Source: Halomonas lysinitropha (GTDB taxonomy: Bacteria; Pseudomonadota; Gammaproteobacteria; Pseudomonadales; Halomonadaceae). From it: a DNA stretch of 64,000 nt. The DNA is taken from positions 85,009 through 149,008 of the forward strand of contig NZ_CABVOU010000031.1 of NCBI RefSeq assembly GCF_902500215.1, written 5' to 3'. Below the pieces are notes generated by a model. The model was not told the origin of the DNA. It saw only the letters and a list, made by a program, of their open reading frames with translations, and made no database searches. A program made the position numbers and the translations under genes. Positions 38,073 through 47,277 of the stretch are shown here, in pieces (the stretch's first letter is position 1; the number at the start of each line of letters is the position of its first letter).

Positions 38073-39365
38073 ATGGCCATTTCCTTCGAAAGGGACCACA
38101 CCGCCTCCTGGTACGCGGCCACCGCCAACACCGCGCCCGAGCGCCCCGCCCTCGAGGGGGAGGTGCGCTGCGATGTTTGCGTGGTGGGGGCGGGCTTTAC
38201 CGGTATCTCCGCCGCTCTGCACCTGGCCGAGCAGGGGTTTTCGGTGGTGGTGCTGGAGTCGGTGAGGGTCGGCTATGGCGCCTCTGGCCGCAACGGCGGC
38301 CAGATCGTCAACAGCTATAGCCGTGACATGGGTGTCATCGAGGAGAAGTACGGCGCCGATACGGCTCGAGCCCTGGGCGACATGGCCTTCGAGGGCAACC
38401 GTATCATTCGCGAGCGGGTCGAGCGCTATGCCATCGACTGCGACCTCAGGGACGGCAACCTCTTTGCCGCCTGCAACGAGAAGCAGATGCAGGGGCTGCG
38501 CGAGCACAAGGCGCTCTGGGAGCGCTACGGCTATCGGGAGCTCGAGCTGCTGGACGGGCAGGCGGTAAAGCGCGAGGTCAACACCGAACGCTACACCGGC
38601 GCCCTGGTGGACCATGGCGGCGGCCACCTGCACCCGCTCAACCTGGTGCTGGGCCAGGCGGCCGCCGTCGAGGCGCTGGGCGGGCGCCTCTTCGAGTATT
38701 CGCCGGTGACAGGCCTCGAGCACGGCGAGCCGGTGGTGGTGAGCACCGCCGGCGGCCGCGTGCGGGCCGAGCGCGTGGTGATGGCCGGCAATGCCTACCT
38801 CAAGGGCGTGCTGCCCGAGATCGAGGGACGGTCGATGCCCTGCGGCACCCAGATCATCACCACTGCGCCGCTGGGCGAGGAACGGGCCCGCGAGCTGATT
38901 CCCAACGGCCTGGCGGTGGAGGACTGCAACTATCTCCTCGACTACTACCGCCTGACCGCCGACAACCGGCTGCTCTATGGCGGCGGGGTCAACTACGGCG
39001 GCAGCGACCCGGCCGACATCGAGGGCGTCGTTCGCCCCAAGATGCTCACGACCTTCCCGTCGCTCGCCGACGTCAAGGTGGACTACGCCTGGAGCGGTAC
39101 CTTCCTGATGACGCTCAACCGGTTGCCGCAATTCGGGGTGGTCAACGACAACGTCTACTATGCCCAGGGCTACTCGGGGCACGGCGTCACCTGCACCCAC
39201 TTGGCCGGCAAGCTGATCGCCGAGGTGATGACGGGCCGCGCGGAACGCTTCGACGCCTTCGCCGGCCTGCCGCATTTGCCATTCCCCGGCGGCCGCCTGT
39301 TGCGTGTGCCGCTCTCGGCCATCGGCGCCTGGTATTACCAGACTCGTGACAAGCTAGGGGTCTGA
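38073..39365 (+). CDS. puuB: Gamma-glutamylputrescine oxidase PuuB-like, copy 2
   Basis: 430 residues. The FAD motif is VCVVGAGFTGISAALHLAEQG, followed by GASGRNGGQIVNSY and, at the C-terminus, YAQGYSGHGVTCTHLAGKL. It oxidises the gamma-glutamylated polyamine made by the ligase four bases upstream. It is a clear paralogue of the enzyme at 31358 with the same length. The aldehyde product would be used by PuuC (60311) and PuuD (58124). Confidence 0.9.
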   Translation: MAISFERDHTASWYAATANTAPERPALEGEVRCDVCVVGAGFTGISAALHLAEQGFSVVVLESVRVGYGASGRNGGQIVNSYSRDMGVIEEKYGADTARALGDMAFEGNRIIRERVERYAIDCDLRDGNLFAACNEKQMQGLREHKALWERYGYRELELLDGQAVKREVNTERYTGALVDHGGGHLHPLNLVLGQAAAVEALGGRLFEYSPVTGLEHGEPVVVSTAGGRVRAERVVMAGNAYLKGVLPEIEGRSMPCGTQIITTAPLGEERARELIPNGLAVEDCNYLLDYYRLTADNRLLYGGGVNYGGSDPADIEGVVRPKMLTTFPSLADVKVDYAWSGTFLMTLNRLPQFGVVNDNVYYAQGYSGHGVTCTHLAGKLIAEVMTGRAERFDAFAGLPHLPFPGGRLLRVPLSAIGAWYYQTRDKLGV

Positions 39366-39444
39366 GCATCACCACTGTGCTTCGCCCAGAGTTGACTTCC
39401 TCGAAACTTGGACAGCGATCAAATGCTAGGCGAGGAGGTGGCGT

Positions 39445-40323
39445 TCAGGTGAATTTGCGGAAGAAATGGGTCATGTCGAACAGTTCATCCAGTCGTTCGT
39501 AACGATCACGAGCTTCGGGCCAGCGCTGTTCCTGGACCGCGGCGATGATGGTCTCCAGCAGCATCATGGTCGCCACACTGGAATCCCACCCTGAGGGAAT
39601 CTCTACCCAGCAGTTGAAGGTGAAATCGGCCAGTGACGAGATGGGGGATCCCCACTGGTCGGTGAATAGCACCACTCGCACGCCACGCTTGCGCACCATT
39701 TCTGTGAGGCGCAGCAGGTTGGTCTCATAACGTCGGATGTCGAAGATCAGCAGGGTTTCACCCGGCTCCATGTCCAGTACGTAATGTGGCCAGGTGCCCG
39801 AAGACGAGGTCATTTGGGTCACGCGGGGGCGCACCGCTTGTAAATGCGTGAAGGCATAATCGGCAAGCGCCTGGGTGATGCGTCCGCCGACAATGTAAAG
39901 GCATCGGTCGGCATCGGCCAGTTGGCTGGTTGCCTGATCGAAGCGTTCCGTCTCGATATGCGCAAATGTCTGCTGTAGGTTCTCCGTGACCGCCTGGGCG
40001 AACCGGTTCAGCAGATGTGTCTCGGGCGCTTCGGATGACCACTTGGCGCGCCTCTGGGTGGGGCCGACACCCGTTGCCTTCAGTTCCTGCAAGAGGGCCT
40101 TGTGAAACTCCGGGTAGCCCTTGAACCCCAGCTTTCTGACCATCCGCGCCACCGTAGGAGATGACACGCCCACGTTGCTCGCCACGATAGTGATCGAGGC
40201 GAGGCCAGCCGCTGGATAGTTATCGAGCAGCGCGTTGGCAAACTTTCGTTCCGATTGCGTGAGTGCCGGGTAATGCTGGCGGATCAGTTCGCGCACGCTG
40301 GATGTGGAGTCAGTGGTCGTCAT
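39445..40323 (-). CDS. MurR/RpiR-family transcriptional regulator
   Basis: 292 residues. The N-terminal RpiR HTH (about 5-80: VRELIRQHYPALTQSERKFA, SNVGVSSPTVARMVRKLGFKGYPEF) is followed by a SIS domain (about 130-260: CLYIVGGRITQALADYAFTH, LIFDIRRYETNLL). The start at 40323 has AAGGAC five bases upstream; the longer frame is not conserved-looking. SIS domains normally bind a phosphosugar, but RpiR-like regulators also control amine and amino acid catabolic operons. It is divergent from the TRAP/ligase operon and is its probable regulator. Confidence 0.87.
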   Translation of the reverse strand: MTTTDSTSSVRELIRQHYPALTQSERKFANALLDNYPAAGLASITIVASNVGVSSPTVARMVRKLGFKGYPEFHKALLQELKATGVGPTQRRAKWSSEAPETHLLNRFAQAVTENLQQTFAHIETERFDQATSQLADADRCLYIVGGRITQALADYAFTHLQAVRPRVTQMTSSSGTWPHYVLDMEPGETLLIFDIRRYETNLLRLTEMVRKRGVRVVLFTDQWGSPISSLADFTFNCWVEIPSGWDSSVATMMLLETIIAAVQEQRWPEARDRYERLDELFDMTHFFRKFT

Positions 40324-40413
40324 AGTGAGTCCTTCATAACGCGCTCTTTCCAGTATGCGCTGGGTGTTCGACAGTAGTTGCTGATCGACATGCAAGCGGT
40401 GCTTGAAAAAATA

Positions 40414-40443
40414 TTGACACAATGGACTTTCGGCGTCTATATC
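40414..40443 (+). promoter_or_regulatory. Promoter of the TRAP/ligase operon
   Basis: TTGACA (40414-40419), an 18-base spacer and TATATC (40438-40443), 26 bases before the amidohydrolase ATG. It is preceded by an A/T-rich GAAAAAATA tract that could hold the RpiR site. Confidence 0.65.
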
Positions 40444-40468
40444 TTTACAGGACCCTGGAGGAGTCCTG

Positions 40469-41266
40469 ATGTCCAGCGAAATCGAGCAGTCGTCCCCGAG
40501 CGTCGAGATGTACAATCGTCAGGCCAACGGTCCTGTCACTATCCTGTGTGAACATGCCTCACATCATATACCCGAGCAATATCATGATCTTGGTATGGAC
40601 TACGCACATCGGTACAGTCATGCGGTATGGGATATCGGCGCCCGCGCCGTGGCCTTGAAATTATCGGAGATGCTTCATGCACCGCTGGTGGCTAGCCGGG
40701 TCTCGAGGCTTGTTTACGACTGCAATCGTCCCCCAGAGGCAGCCAGTGCGATGCCTCAACGCGTGGAAATCATCGATGTACCGGGCAATCACAAGCTGAC
40801 CGCATCGCAGCGTTTGGCCAGGGTCGAAGCGGTCTATCGTCCGTTTTGCGAAGCGGTGACGAGTGTGCTGGTGGAACGTGAAGCGCACGATATCCCGACG
40901 GTGTTGATCACCATCCATAGCTTCACACCGAATTTTCATGGTCAGGTCCGTGCGGTCGAGATCGGCATTCTTCACGATGCCGACCAGCGGATGGCCGATG
41001 CGTTGCTCGCGCAATCCCACCTCCTGCCGCATCGAACGATCCAACGCAATGCCCCTTATGGACCCGAGGATGGTGTTACCCACTCCCTGAAGCTCCATGG
41101 TAACGACAATGGGCTGGCGAATGTGATGATCGAGATTCGCAATGACCTGCTGGCCACGCCGGAAGGGGAGGACACCATGGCCAGGGAGCTTTTGCAGCTG
41201 ATCCTGCCGGCACTGGAAACCCTGGGTTTCGAGCCATCGCCTCAGGAGGGAAAGCAAGATGCCTAG
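40469..41266 (+). CDS. N-formylglutamate amidohydrolase-like enzyme
   Basis: 265 residues, FGase family (zinc-dependent amidases related to M14-like folds). CEHASHHIPEQYHDLG near residue 28, YDCNRPPEAASAMP near residue 88 and IHSFTPNFHG near residue 150 are the conserved segments. GGAGGAG precedes the ATG. The classical role is release of glutamate from N-formylglutamate in histidine breakdown, but no hut genes are near. Beside a GS-like ligase it may hydrolyse a gamma-glutamyl or other N-substituted glutamate product. Its last codons overlap the DctQ start by eight bases. Confidence 0.85.
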   Translation: MSSEIEQSSPSVEMYNRQANGPVTILCEHASHHIPEQYHDLGMDYAHRYSHAVWDIGARAVALKLSEMLHAPLVASRVSRLVYDCNRPPEAASAMPQRVEIIDVPGNHKLTASQRLARVEAVYRPFCEAVTSVLVEREAHDIPTVLITIHSFTPNFHGQVRAVEIGILHDADQRMADALLAQSHLLPHRTIQRNAPYGPEDGVTHSLKLHGNDNGLANVMIEIRNDLLATPEGEDTMARELLQLILPALETLGFEPSPQEGKQDA

Positions 41267-41855
41267 GGCGATCCTGATCTATATCAGCGCCATCGATGCG
41301 ATGAACCGATTCATCGGTCGAATGGCGATGTACCTGATATTTGTGTTGATGGCAGTTCTGCTGTGGTCTTCGGCCTCCAAGGTGTTCATGACACCCTCGA
41401 TGTGGACCCTGGAAACTGCGCAATTCGTTATGGTGGCGTATTTCGTATTGGGTGGGCCCTACTCGATCCAGCTGGGGTCAAATGTTCGCATGGACCTCTT
41501 CTATGGAGACTTGAGCCCGAAAACTAAGGCGTGTGTCGACGCTATCACGGTCTTCTTCCTGATCTTCTATCTCGGCGTTCTTCTCTATGGCGGGCTGGTT
41601 TCGACGGCATATTCGCTCGGGTATTTCGGCAGTGAGCCGTTCGCTTTCTTCCTCGATCTCATCAGTACGTTCTTCACCGCGGGTCCGTCAGCGGCTGGAG
41701 AGGAGCTTGGCTTCATGGAGCGAAGTCCTACGGCCTGGCGGCCCTGGTTGTGGCCCATCAAGACGGTACTTTGTCTCGGAGTGTTTCTGATGATTCTTCA
41801 GTCTCTAGCCGAGTTTTTCAGGGATATCGGCCGTCTCCGCGGGGTGCTCGACTGA
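41259..41855 (+). CDS. TRAP transporter small permease (DctQ family)
   Basis: 198 residues with four hydrophobic segments. WSSASKVFMTPSMWTLETAQ and GGPYSIQLGSNVRMDLFY are DctQ-type. It has a longer inter-helix loop (about 120-160) than many DctQ proteins. It forms the membrane complex with the following DctM (TGATG overlap), driven by a sodium gradient, which suits a halophile. Confidence 0.9.
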   Translation: MPRAILIYISAIDAMNRFIGRMAMYLIFVLMAVLLWSSASKVFMTPSMWTLETAQFVMVAYFVLGGPYSIQLGSNVRMDLFYGDLSPKTKACVDAITVFFLIFYLGVLLYGGLVSTAYSLGYFGSEPFAFFLDLISTFFTAGPSAAGEELGFMERSPTAWRPWLWPIKTVLCLGVFLMILQSLAEFFRDIGRLRGVLD

Positions 41856-43177
41856 TGCCGTATGAGATGATCGCAATCGTGATGTTCAGCGCGATGATGC
41901 TGATGCTGCTTACCGGTCAGCGTGTGTTTGGTGCTATCGGGTTTGTCGGTGCGTTAGCAGGTGTCCTATTGTGGGGGACAGGTGGGGTGGACATTCCATT
42001 CTCATCCGCGATGAAGCTGATGAAATGGTATCCACTACTCACCCTTCCGATGTTCATCTTCATGGGCTATGTGCTGTCGGAAAGCCGTATTGCAGATGAC
42101 CTTTACCGGATGTTCCATGTCTGGATGGGGCCGGTCAGGGGTGGCCTTGCCATTGGCACGATCGGATTGATGGTGCTCATCTCTGCCATGAACGGGTTGT
42201 CAGTGGCTGGGATGGCGATTGGTGCCACTATTGCCCTACCTGAATTGCTGCGGCGGGGTTATGACAAGGTTATGGTGACTGGCGTCGTCCAGGCGGGCTC
42301 CAGCCTCGGAATTCTTGTGCCGCCATCGGTGGTGCTGGTGCTTTACGCAATGATCGCGCGCCAGCCCGTGGGCCAATTGTGGCTTGCCGGAGTGTTGCCG
42401 GGACTGATGATGGCTACCCTGTTCATTATCTATATCTATGTCCGTTGCCGCCTGCAGCCATCTCTGGGTCCCGTCCTGCCCCTCGAAGAGCGTAACGTGT
42501 CCCTTGCCGAAAAACTTCGTCTGCTGAGAGCCGGTTTGCTGCCGTTGATGATCTTTGCAGTGATGATGGTCCCTTTCGTCAAAGGCTGGACATCACTGGT
42601 CGAGAGTTCGGCTGTCGGGGCAATGGCCGCATTGCTGGCCGCAACGCTCAAGGGTCGAATGACGCGCAAGGTGTTCGAAGTGTCAGTACGACAGACACTG
42701 GCCATCTCCTGCATGTTCATGTGGATCATCCTGGCAGCGCTCGCCTTTGGTGCCATCTTCGATGGGCTGGGCGCTGTCAAGGCCATCGAGGACCTGTTCA
42801 CCGAGCGCCTGGGCTTATCGCCCTGGATGATCCTGATCCTGATGCAGCTCAGTTTCATCGTGATGGGTACCTTCCTGGATGATACTGCCATGCTGGTGAT
42901 CGTGGCACCGCTTTACGTGCCGCTGGTCGATGCTCTCGGCTTCAACCTGATCTGGTACGGGGTGCTTTACACGATCACGACACAGATCGCCTACATGACG
43001 CCCCCGTTCGGTTATAACCTGTTTTTGATGCGTGCCATGGCGCCGCCCGAGATTGGGCTTCGTGATATTTACTGGTCGATCCTCCCCTTCGTGTTGGTGA
43101 TGACGGTTGCCTTAAGCCTGGTGATGGTCTTTCCGCAGATCGCACTCTGGCTTCCGGGCTACATTTATGGGAATTGA
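41855..43177 (+). CDS. TRAP transporter large permease (DctM family)
   Basis: 440 residues with about twelve hydrophobic segments. TGQRVFGAIGFVGALAGV, IPFSSAMKLMKWYPLLTLPM and TPPFGYNLFLMRAMAP are DctM features. The start at 41855 overlaps the DctQ stop; a longer frame upstream lies within dctQ. It is the ion-coupled transport channel. Confidence 0.92.
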   Translation: MPYEMIAIVMFSAMMLMLLTGQRVFGAIGFVGALAGVLLWGTGGVDIPFSSAMKLMKWYPLLTLPMFIFMGYVLSESRIADDLYRMFHVWMGPVRGGLAIGTIGLMVLISAMNGLSVAGMAIGATIALPELLRRGYDKVMVTGVVQAGSSLGILVPPSVVLVLYAMIARQPVGQLWLAGVLPGLMMATLFIIYIYVRCRLQPSLGPVLPLEERNVSLAEKLRLLRAGLLPLMIFAVMMVPFVKGWTSLVESSAVGAMAALLAATLKGRMTRKVFEVSVRQTLAISCMFMWIILAALAFGAIFDGLGAVKAIEDLFTERLGLSPWMILILMQLSFIVMGTFLDDTAMLVIVAPLYVPLVDALGFNLIWYGVLYTITTQIAYMTPPFGYNLFLMRAMAPPEIGLRDIYWSILPFVLVMTVALSLVMVFPQIALWLPGYIYGN

Positions 43178-43260
43178 CCACAGCGGGAATGAACAACAAG
43201 AGCCTCCCGAAGGGCCGAATGCATTTCACATAAGGTAGTTAACTCCAGGAGAGCGAAACA

Positions 43261-44313
43261 ATGACAACAAGACGCAAGTTTCTGATCACGGCCGCGACCG
43301 GTGCTGCCATGGCACCTCTGGCCTCCAGGGTCATGGCTCAATCTTCCTCCGAGCCCACCATCACATGGCGAATGCAGACTTATGCCGGTGCCGCTCTGGC
43401 CGAGCATGTCGCCAAGCCGGCCATTGACCTGTTCAACAGGATCGCCGGCGATCGTATGCAGATCGAGCTTTACTATGCCGATCAGCTGGTGCCGACGGGC
43501 GAACTCTTCCGAGCGATGCAGCGCGGGACTATCGATGCCGTGCAATCGGACGACGATTCGATGGCATCTCCCACTGAGGTCGCTGTCTTTGGTGGGTATT
43601 TCCCCTTTGGGACCCGTTACAGCCTCGATGTGCCAGTGCTGTTCAACGAGTATGGGCTCAAGGACATCTGGGAAGAGGAATATGCCAAGGTTGGTGTCAA
43701 GCATGTCAGCGCAGGCGCCTGGGATCCGTGCCATTTCGCTACCAAGGAACCGATTCGTAGCCTCAAGGACCTGGAGGGCAAGCGCATCTTTACCTTCCCC
43801 ACTGCGGGGCGTTTCCTGTCGCAGTTCGGCGTGGTGCCGGTGACTCTGCCTTGGGAGGATATCGAGGTTGCCGTGCAGACCGGTGAGTTGGACGGCATCG
43901 CCTGGTCCGGCATCACCGAGGATTACACGGTGGGTTGGGCCGATGTCACGAACTACTTCCTGACGAACAACATCTCGGGTGCCTGGATCGGACACTTCTT
44001 CGTCAACATGGAGCGTTGGGAAGAGCTGCCTGAAGACCTCAGGCTGCTGTTCGAGGTCTGCTGTGAACAGTCCCATTATTATCGCCAGCATTGGTATTGG
44101 GGTGGCGAGGCCAGGCTGCGCGTCCATGGTGAGAAGCTGGAACTAACCACGATTCCCGATGAGGAATGGGATCAGGTGGAAGCTGCCGCCCAGGAATTCT
44201 GGGATGAAATCGCAGCTCAATCGGAGACGAAGGCCAGGGTGGTCGAGATCTTCAAGCAATACAATGCCGATATGCGTGAGGCTGGCCGGCCCTACCGTTA
44301 TAGCGATGCCTGA
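43261..44313 (+). CDS. TRAP transporter substrate-binding protein (DctP family)
   Basis: 350 residues with a twin-arginine-type signal (TTRRKFLITAATGAAM, then SRVMAQ), so it may be exported folded by Tat. The core shows DQLVPTGELFRAMQRGTIDA and FTFPTAGRFLSQFG. The Arg in the last segment corresponds to the residue that usually binds a carboxylate in DctP proteins. It follows DctM by 83 bases. The ligand is unknown; the Arg hints at a carboxylate-bearing substrate. Confidence 0.9.
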   Translation: MTTRRKFLITAATGAAMAPLASRVMAQSSSEPTITWRMQTYAGAALAEHVAKPAIDLFNRIAGDRMQIELYYADQLVPTGELFRAMQRGTIDAVQSDDDSMASPTEVAVFGGYFPFGTRYSLDVPVLFNEYGLKDIWEEEYAKVGVKHVSAGAWDPCHFATKEPIRSLKDLEGKRIFTFPTAGRFLSQFGVVPVTLPWEDIEVAVQTGELDGIAWSGITEDYTVGWADVTNYFLTNNISGAWIGHFFVNMERWEELPEDLRLLFEVCCEQSHYYRQHWYWGGEARLRVHGEKLELTTIPDEEWDQVEAAAQEFWDEIAAQSETKARVVEIFKQYNADMREAGRPYRYSDA

Positions 44314-44322
44314 CTAGGTCAC

Positions 44323-44346
44323 ATGCCCCGGCTCGCGCCGGGGCAT
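44323..44346 (+). other. Intercistronic hairpin after the TRAP binding-protein gene
   Basis: ATGCCCCGGC-TCGC-GCCGGGGCAT, a perfect 10-bp stem nine bases after the stop. The T-run is weak (TTCCGCTT). It may be an attenuator or stabiliser rather than a full terminator, since the next gene has a good ribosome binding site on the same strand. Confidence 0.6.
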
Positions 44347-44414
44347 TCCGCTTGGGGAAGGTTTCTGGCTGAGCGCTGAGCCTTGACTTGTTGATGTGAT
44401 GAGGAGCGTCGGTA

Positions 44415-45776
44415 ATGACCAACGCGCTGGCTTTGGAGGAACTGAGGGCCAAGGTGGAGAGTGGTGAAGTGGATACGGTGCTTGTCTGCATCGTCGACAT
44501 GCAAGGACGCCTGATGGGCAAGCGACTCCATGCGCGTCACTTCGTGGATGATGGTTGGGATGAGACGCATTGCTGCAACTATCTGTTGGCCACCGATCTC
44601 GAGATGGAAACGCCTGATGGCTATGCCAGCACTTCCTGGGGGGCTGGCTATGGTGATTACATCATGAAGCCGGACCTTGCCACGCTGCGGTCCGTTCCGT
44701 GGCTTGAAGGCACGGTTATGGTGCTGTGCGATGTTCTGGATCATCACACCCATGCCTCGGTACCCCATTCTCCGCGTGCCATTCTCAAGCACCAGCTCGC
44801 ACGGCTGGATGAGATGGGATTCAACGCGGTAATGGCAACCGAACTGGAGTTCTTCCTGTTCGAAAAGAGCCTCGACGAGATTCGCAAAGACAGATTTCGG
44901 GATATTGAACCGATCAGTGGATACAACGAGGACTATCACATCTTCCAGACTACCAAGGAAGAGCATGTATTACGTCCACTTCGTAATCATCTCTACGCGG
45001 CTGGAATTCCTGTAGAAGGCACCAAGGGTGAAGCCGGCTCTGGCCAAGGGGAGCTCAACATCCGATATGCGAAAGCACTAGATACGGCGGACTACCATAC
45101 TATTGCCAAGCATGCGACCAAGGAAATTGCCTGGCAGCAGGGGCGTGCGGTGACCTTTCTGCCTAAATGGCATCACGACCATTCGGGCAGTTCGACTCAC
45201 ATCCACCAGTCGTTGTGGCAGAGGGGCATCCCCGCTTTCTTCGATGAAAGCGATACGCACGGTATGTCTCCGTTGATGAAGCATTACTTGGCCGGGTTGC
45301 TTGAATATGCAGCTGACTATACCTACTTCCTGGCTCCTTACATAAACAGTTACAAGCGTTTCCAGAAGGGTTCCTTCGCTCCCACACGTACGGTCTGGTC
45401 GGTTGACAATCGCACTGCGGGGTTTCGTCTTTGTGCTGCTAACACCCAGGCGGTGCGCATCGAATGTCGTATCGGCGGGTCGGATTTGAACCCCTACCTC
45501 GCCATGGCCGGACAACTGGCCGCTGGCATCAAGGGAATCGAGGAGCGGCTGGAATTGCCCCCGCCCGCAGAGGGTGACACCTATGAAGGAGAGACTGGCT
45601 TGATCCCGCAAACCCTGCGCGATGCCATGCAGGCCCTGAAGGATTCCAACATGCTTCGCGAGGCCATGGGGGATGAAGTGATCGATCACTACACCCGTGC
45701 CGCCGAAGTGGAGCTGGAAGACTTCGAACGGGTGGTGACCGATTACGAGGTGGCACGCGGCTTCGAGCGCTCATGA
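44415..45776 (+). CDS. Glutamine synthetase-family ligase, probable gamma-glutamyl-amine synthetase
   Basis: 453 residues. Catalytic-domain motifs are MATELEFFLFEKSLDE, GEAGSGQGELNIRYAKAL, SSTHIHQSLW, RTVWSVDNRTAGFRL and IECRIGGSDLNPYLAMAG. A classical GlnA adenylylation region is not evident. It differs clearly from the PuuA-like proteins at 36702 and 56491, so a different amine is likely. GAGGAG lies upstream. The neighbours are an amidohydrolase, ALDH and alcohol dehydrogenase. Base composition is lower in GC than the flanks. Confidence 0.87.
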   Translation: MTNALALEELRAKVESGEVDTVLVCIVDMQGRLMGKRLHARHFVDDGWDETHCCNYLLATDLEMETPDGYASTSWGAGYGDYIMKPDLATLRSVPWLEGTVMVLCDVLDHHTHASVPHSPRAILKHQLARLDEMGFNAVMATELEFFLFEKSLDEIRKDRFRDIEPISGYNEDYHIFQTTKEEHVLRPLRNHLYAAGIPVEGTKGEAGSGQGELNIRYAKALDTADYHTIAKHATKEIAWQQGRAVTFLPKWHHDHSGSSTHIHQSLWQRGIPAFFDESDTHGMSPLMKHYLAGLLEYAADYTYFLAPYINSYKRFQKGSFAPTRTVWSVDNRTAGFRLCAANTQAVRIECRIGGSDLNPYLAMAGQLAAGIKGIEERLELPPPAEGDTYEGETGLIPQTLRDAMQALKDSNMLREAMGDEVIDHYTRAAEVELEDFERVVTDYEVARGFERS

Positions 45777-45830
45777 CGAAACCGTCGTTACATCGGGAGC
45801 CTTGCTCACAATAGTTGCCGCATCGAATTT

Positions 45831-45857
45831 TCCTGGTGATATTCCGATGCACCAGGA
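45831..45857 (+). other. Hairpin between the ligase and aldehyde dehydrogenase genes
   Basis: TCCTGGTG (45831-45838) pairs perfectly with CACCAGGA (45850-45857) around an 11-base loop, within the 118-base gap. No U-tract follows, so it is probably an intercistronic structure. Confidence 0.4.
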
Positions 45858-45894
45858 CTAATGACCGCAGGCCTTGAAAACACTGGAGAAGACG

Positions 45895-47277
45895 ATGGGT
45901 CACATCCTGACATGTATCTCACCGATCGACGGATCAGTCTTCGCCGAGCGTGACGCCCTGTCGCCCGAGGCCGCGCATCAGGCGGCCACACGGGCTCGAT
46001 CGGCTCAGGCTAGTTGGTCCGCACGCCCTTTACAGGAGCGTATCGATCTGGTTCGTGCCGGCATTGCCGCCGTGGGTGAGATGAATGACGAGGTGGTGCC
46101 GGAGCTGGCGCACATGATGGGCCGACCGGTTCGCTATGGTGGCGAGTTCGGTGGCTTCGAGGAGCGTGGTGGCCACATGACGACCATTGCAGAGGAGGCG
46201 CTGGCTGATATCGTTGTGGGTGAGGATGCCACGGTCAAACGCTTTATCAAGCGCATTCCACAGGGCGTCGTGCTGGTGGTGGCACCCTGGAATTATCCTT
46301 ACATGACGGCGATCAATACGGTGGCCCCGGCGCTGATTGCGGGAAACACGGTGCTGCTGAAACATGCCACCCAGACCCTGCTGGTTGGCGAGCGAATGGC
46401 GCGTGCCTTCCACTCGGTTGGTGTGCCCGAGGATGTGTTCCAGAATGCCTTTCTGGATCACGACACCACCTCGGCCTTGATCGCTGACCGGGCATTCGAT
46501 TTCGTGAATTTCACCGGTTCCGTAAGCGGCGGTCGCACCATGGAAGAGGCGGCCGCTGGCACCTTTACCGGGATGGGGCTGGAACTGGGCGGTAAGGACC
46601 CAGGCTATGTCATGGAGGATGCCGATCTCGATGCAGCGGTTGCTACCCTGATTGACGCAGCGATGTTCAATTCAGGGCAATGCTGCTGTGGGATCGAGCG
46701 CATCTACGTGAATGAGAGCCTATATGAGGCCTTCGTCAAAAAGTCAGTAGCGATCGTCGAGGGCTACAAGCTTGGCAATCCGTTAGCCGTTGATACGGAT
46801 ATAGGCCCGATGGCGAATATCCGCTTTGCCAAGGAGGTTCGTGATCAGATCGACGAGGCCTTGGCCGCCGGTGCGAGGGCCCATGTTACGCAGAAACCCG
46901 AAGATGATGGTGGTGCCTACCTGACCCCGCAGATCCTGACTCAGGTGACCCATGACATGCGCGTGATGCGCGATGAAAGTTTCGGTCCGGTGGTCGGCAT
47001 CATGAAGGTGTCTGGTGACGATGAAGCGATCCGGCTGATGAACGACAGCCGATTCGGCCTGACAGCCAGCCTGTGGACTGCCGATATCGAGCGCGCCCAG
47101 CGAGTGGGTGACCAACTGGAGACCGGTACTGTGTTCATGAACCGTGCGGATTACCTGGACCCAGGCCTCTGCTGGACCGGCTGCAAGGATACGGGACGCG
47201 GTGGTGGCTTGTCGGTGATCGGCTACCACAACCTGACAAGGCCAAAGTCCTACTACCTGAAGAAGGTGACGAAATGA
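45895..47277 (+). CDS. Aldehyde dehydrogenase family protein
   Basis: 460 residues. Asn133 (VVAPWNYPY), Glu230 (LELGGKDPG) and the catalytic Cys264 within GQCCCGIERI are present; the triple Cys is unusual. GGAGAA precedes the ATG at 45895, while a TTG 21 bases upstream lacks a site. The stop overlaps the iron alcohol dehydrogenase start by four bases, so the two are coupled and probably consecutive: alcohol to aldehyde to acid. Succinate-semialdehyde-type enzymes are similar in length; the substrate is unknown. Confidence 0.9.
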   Translation: MGHILTCISPIDGSVFAERDALSPEAAHQAATRARSAQASWSARPLQERIDLVRAGIAAVGEMNDEVVPELAHMMGRPVRYGGEFGGFEERGGHMTTIAEEALADIVVGEDATVKRFIKRIPQGVVLVVAPWNYPYMTAINTVAPALIAGNTVLLKHATQTLLVGERMARAFHSVGVPEDVFQNAFLDHDTTSALIADRAFDFVNFTGSVSGGRTMEEAAAGTFTGMGLELGGKDPGYVMEDADLDAAVATLIDAAMFNSGQCCCGIERIYVNESLYEAFVKKSVAIVEGYKLGNPLAVDTDIGPMANIRFAKEVRDQIDEALAAGARAHVTQKPEDDGGAYLTPQILTQVTHDMRVMRDESFGPVVGIMKVSGDDEAIRLMNDSRFGLTASLWTADIERAQRVGDQLETGTVFMNRADYLDPGLCWTGCKDTGRGGGLSVIGYHNLTRPKSYYLKKVTK

